From NCBI GenBank assembly GCA_009801085.1, contig VNWV01000008.1:620001-684000 (forward strand): a stretch of DNA of 64,000 bases, given 5' to 3'. Shown here piece by piece: positions 62,724 to 64,000 of this stretch; the first letter of the stretch is position 1, and every line of letters starts with the position of its first letter. The position numbers and the translations under genes are program-made. Below the pieces are notes generated by a model, which searched no databases, had not been told where the DNA came from, and saw only the letters and a program-made list of their open reading frames with translations. Source of the stretch: Lasiodiplodia sp. COLG20. Lineage: Eukaryota; Ascomycota; Dothideomycetes; Botryosphaeriales; Botryosphaeriaceae.

Positions 62724-63688
62724 TCACCAGAAGCCTGTGACGAAGTTATCAGAGACGAAATATTGAACAGGATGGAGACCATCATACCTGTCCGTCTACT
62801 GCCAGATCCGCCATAGGGCATGATCCAGGAGCCTCCCGAGGGATATTTGGTTTCCCGAAATGGCCTAGCCTGTTTGGCCAACTTGTCTGCCTCCATATTG
62901 CCACTGACCTCCCATTTCGGATCTTGCTCCCCCATATGGGCCTTGACCCACCGGAGTGTTACTTTCTTCCCTAAACCCATCAAACTTTTTGTGTATTTGT
63001 GGATCCACTGCGAATACCTGACGAGCCCATCACGATGAGTTGTCAAGCTCGCATCAGGCACGTGGCAATCAACGTGGTTGAGGACAGTCTGGGAGTCTGT
63101 GAAGACCGTGATCTGGGTGATGTCTTTGTTGTTTCTGTACTCCCACAAGGCGATGCGCAGTGCCAATGCGACGGCAAAGGCTTCTGCCTCGTTGTTGTCG
63201 GTAATGGCCGACAGGGTGCGGCATTCACTCTCCCACCAATCTTTCAACTCGGCTGGAGGATGCCACACGACCGCCGCTCCTGACCCCGGGTCGCCCTTGA
63301 CATATGAGCCATCGGTGAAGAACGAGAGCTCGCCCGTCTTCGTATTGATCTTGCACGCCAGCTGCGCGTCTTTGATTGACTCTTCCCAGTCTTTGATGAC
63401 AATTTCCCCAGGGTAATAAGTATTCCTGGAGCGGACGAAATGGTGCCTTGCCCGTTTTGCTGTGCACGAGGGCGAGGCGGGGGTGTCATTTGAGTCTAAG
63501 GTCAGTGACTCGAATGTATTTATGACATGGTCGGTCTCAGGGACTGGGGGTGTAGTTTCTTGGTTATGCGAGGCAGAGGGAGCTGTATTCACGCCAGTCA
63601 GCAGTATCGTCTTCATCAAGAGTAGAGAAAGGAAGCTCGCCGCCAGTCTTGGTCGCTTCTGAGGACGTCGAGGTCGCACATTCGCCAT
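62724..63688 (-). CDS. RNase H-like protein, copy 3, complete catalytic set
   Basis: Main exon 63688-62788 and a short last exon 62734-62724 (53-base intron, GTATGA donor, CACAG acceptor) give 303 residues ending RRTGFW; if unspliced, the frame runs on to 62498 (396 residues). The RNase H fold is clear: LSFFTDGSYVKGDPGSGAAV (Asp), NNEAEAFAVALAL (Glu), ITVFTDSQTVLNHV (Asp), KKVTLRWVKAHMGEQD and GNMEADKLAK (Asp), so the D-E-D-D set is intact. The N-terminal 110 residues are disordered. A second open frame (63812-63564) offers another N-terminus, but joining it needs a 34-base intron, which is too short to trust. The domain resembles RNase H of LINE-type retroelements. No reverse transcriptase is nearby, so it is a stand-alone, perhaps captured, gene. 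Confidence 0.75.
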
Positions 63689-64000
63689 GACTGTGGCTGG
63701 TGCTTCGCTTCTCTTTAGAGGAACTTGTGTTGATGGAACTTTGCTCAGCGTCGCCGCCTTCTCCTGACTCTTCCGATAAACAAGAAAGTGGTTGATAGTA
63801 ACTTTCTGTCATTCTGTCGAGAATCTGAGTACATATTCTGTCTCGTCAAAATCAGTTTGAGAGTTGGGAACCAAAGGTGGGTGGGTGTTGGTGGAGAGAG
63901 TGGGAATCAGAGCAGCGGGGGAATTTGCGACGAGGCAAAGAGGCCGGCAGTGGTGGCTAGCGACGGAGGCAGTAGGGCGCTATTGAAGCAAACACGCTCG
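63689..64000. other. Window end, upstream of RNase H-like copy 3
   Basis: About 310 bases that may include the true start or 5' exon of the RNase H-like gene (an acidic, Ser-rich open frame begins at 63812 on the minus strand). Nothing else can be supported. Confidence 0.4.

Noticed and set aside
63564..63812. Acidic Ser-rich N-terminal exon for RNase H-like copy 3
   Set aside because: It joins in frame, but only through a 34-base intron, shorter than any other intron in the window. Kept as a note, not as the model.

Overview
The window is nuclear DNA of a filamentous ascomycete (Pezizomycotina; a dothideomycete is my best guess, at low confidence). The evidence is the gene set (Erv14/cornichon, Prp17/Cdc40, Adp1-type ABC transporter, Hem14, mitochondrial bL36, Rtc5) and the many introns of about 50 to 130 bases with CTAAC-like branch sites. 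Coding density is moderate and genes lie on both strands with no operon logic. All gene models here were spliced by eye from reading-frame continuity and splice signals.

Layout. 1-12.3 kb: 3' part of ERV14, a short CDC40/PRP17, an F-box-like orphan gene, a membrane-anchored ZZ/EF-hand protein, and a stand-alone LigD-type 3'-phosphoesterase. 12.5-24 kb: a broken RNase H-like gene, a PLP aminotransferase, ADP1, and a long disordered protein. 25.5-31.5 kb: five small paralogous genes in a row (three minus, two plus), each with an N-terminal helical Myb/SANT-like domain, a basic linker and a C-terminal S-[YF]-F motif. 32.4-43 kb: a secreted protein, HEM14, mitochondrial bL36, RTC5 and a secreted serine carboxypeptidase. 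45.6-55.5 kb: a patatin-type lipase, an AT-hook protein with a C-terminal membrane helix, an extended SDR (3-beta-HSD/epimerase type) and a cupin. 56.4-63.7 kb: a second RNase H-like gene, a 1,329-residue disordered protein with a BRCT domain, and a third RNase H-like gene.

Three patterns cut across the genes. First, the five-gene paralog cluster shares intron positions and phases and looks like a recent tandem family of nuclear regulators. Second, a family of short hairpin elements built on arms close to TTGAAGCTATCGTCCGGACG sits in intergenic DNA at seven places, once as a 3 x 55-bp tandem array. Third, three RNase H-fold genes in one 64-kb window show stages from an intact catalytic set to a lost catalytic aspartate and an in-frame stop. 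Four of about 38 introns appear to use a GC rather than GT donor.

I see no CRISPR array, rRNA, convincing tRNA or complete transposon. One 314-bp TA-flanked MITE-like element is present near 30.5 kb.
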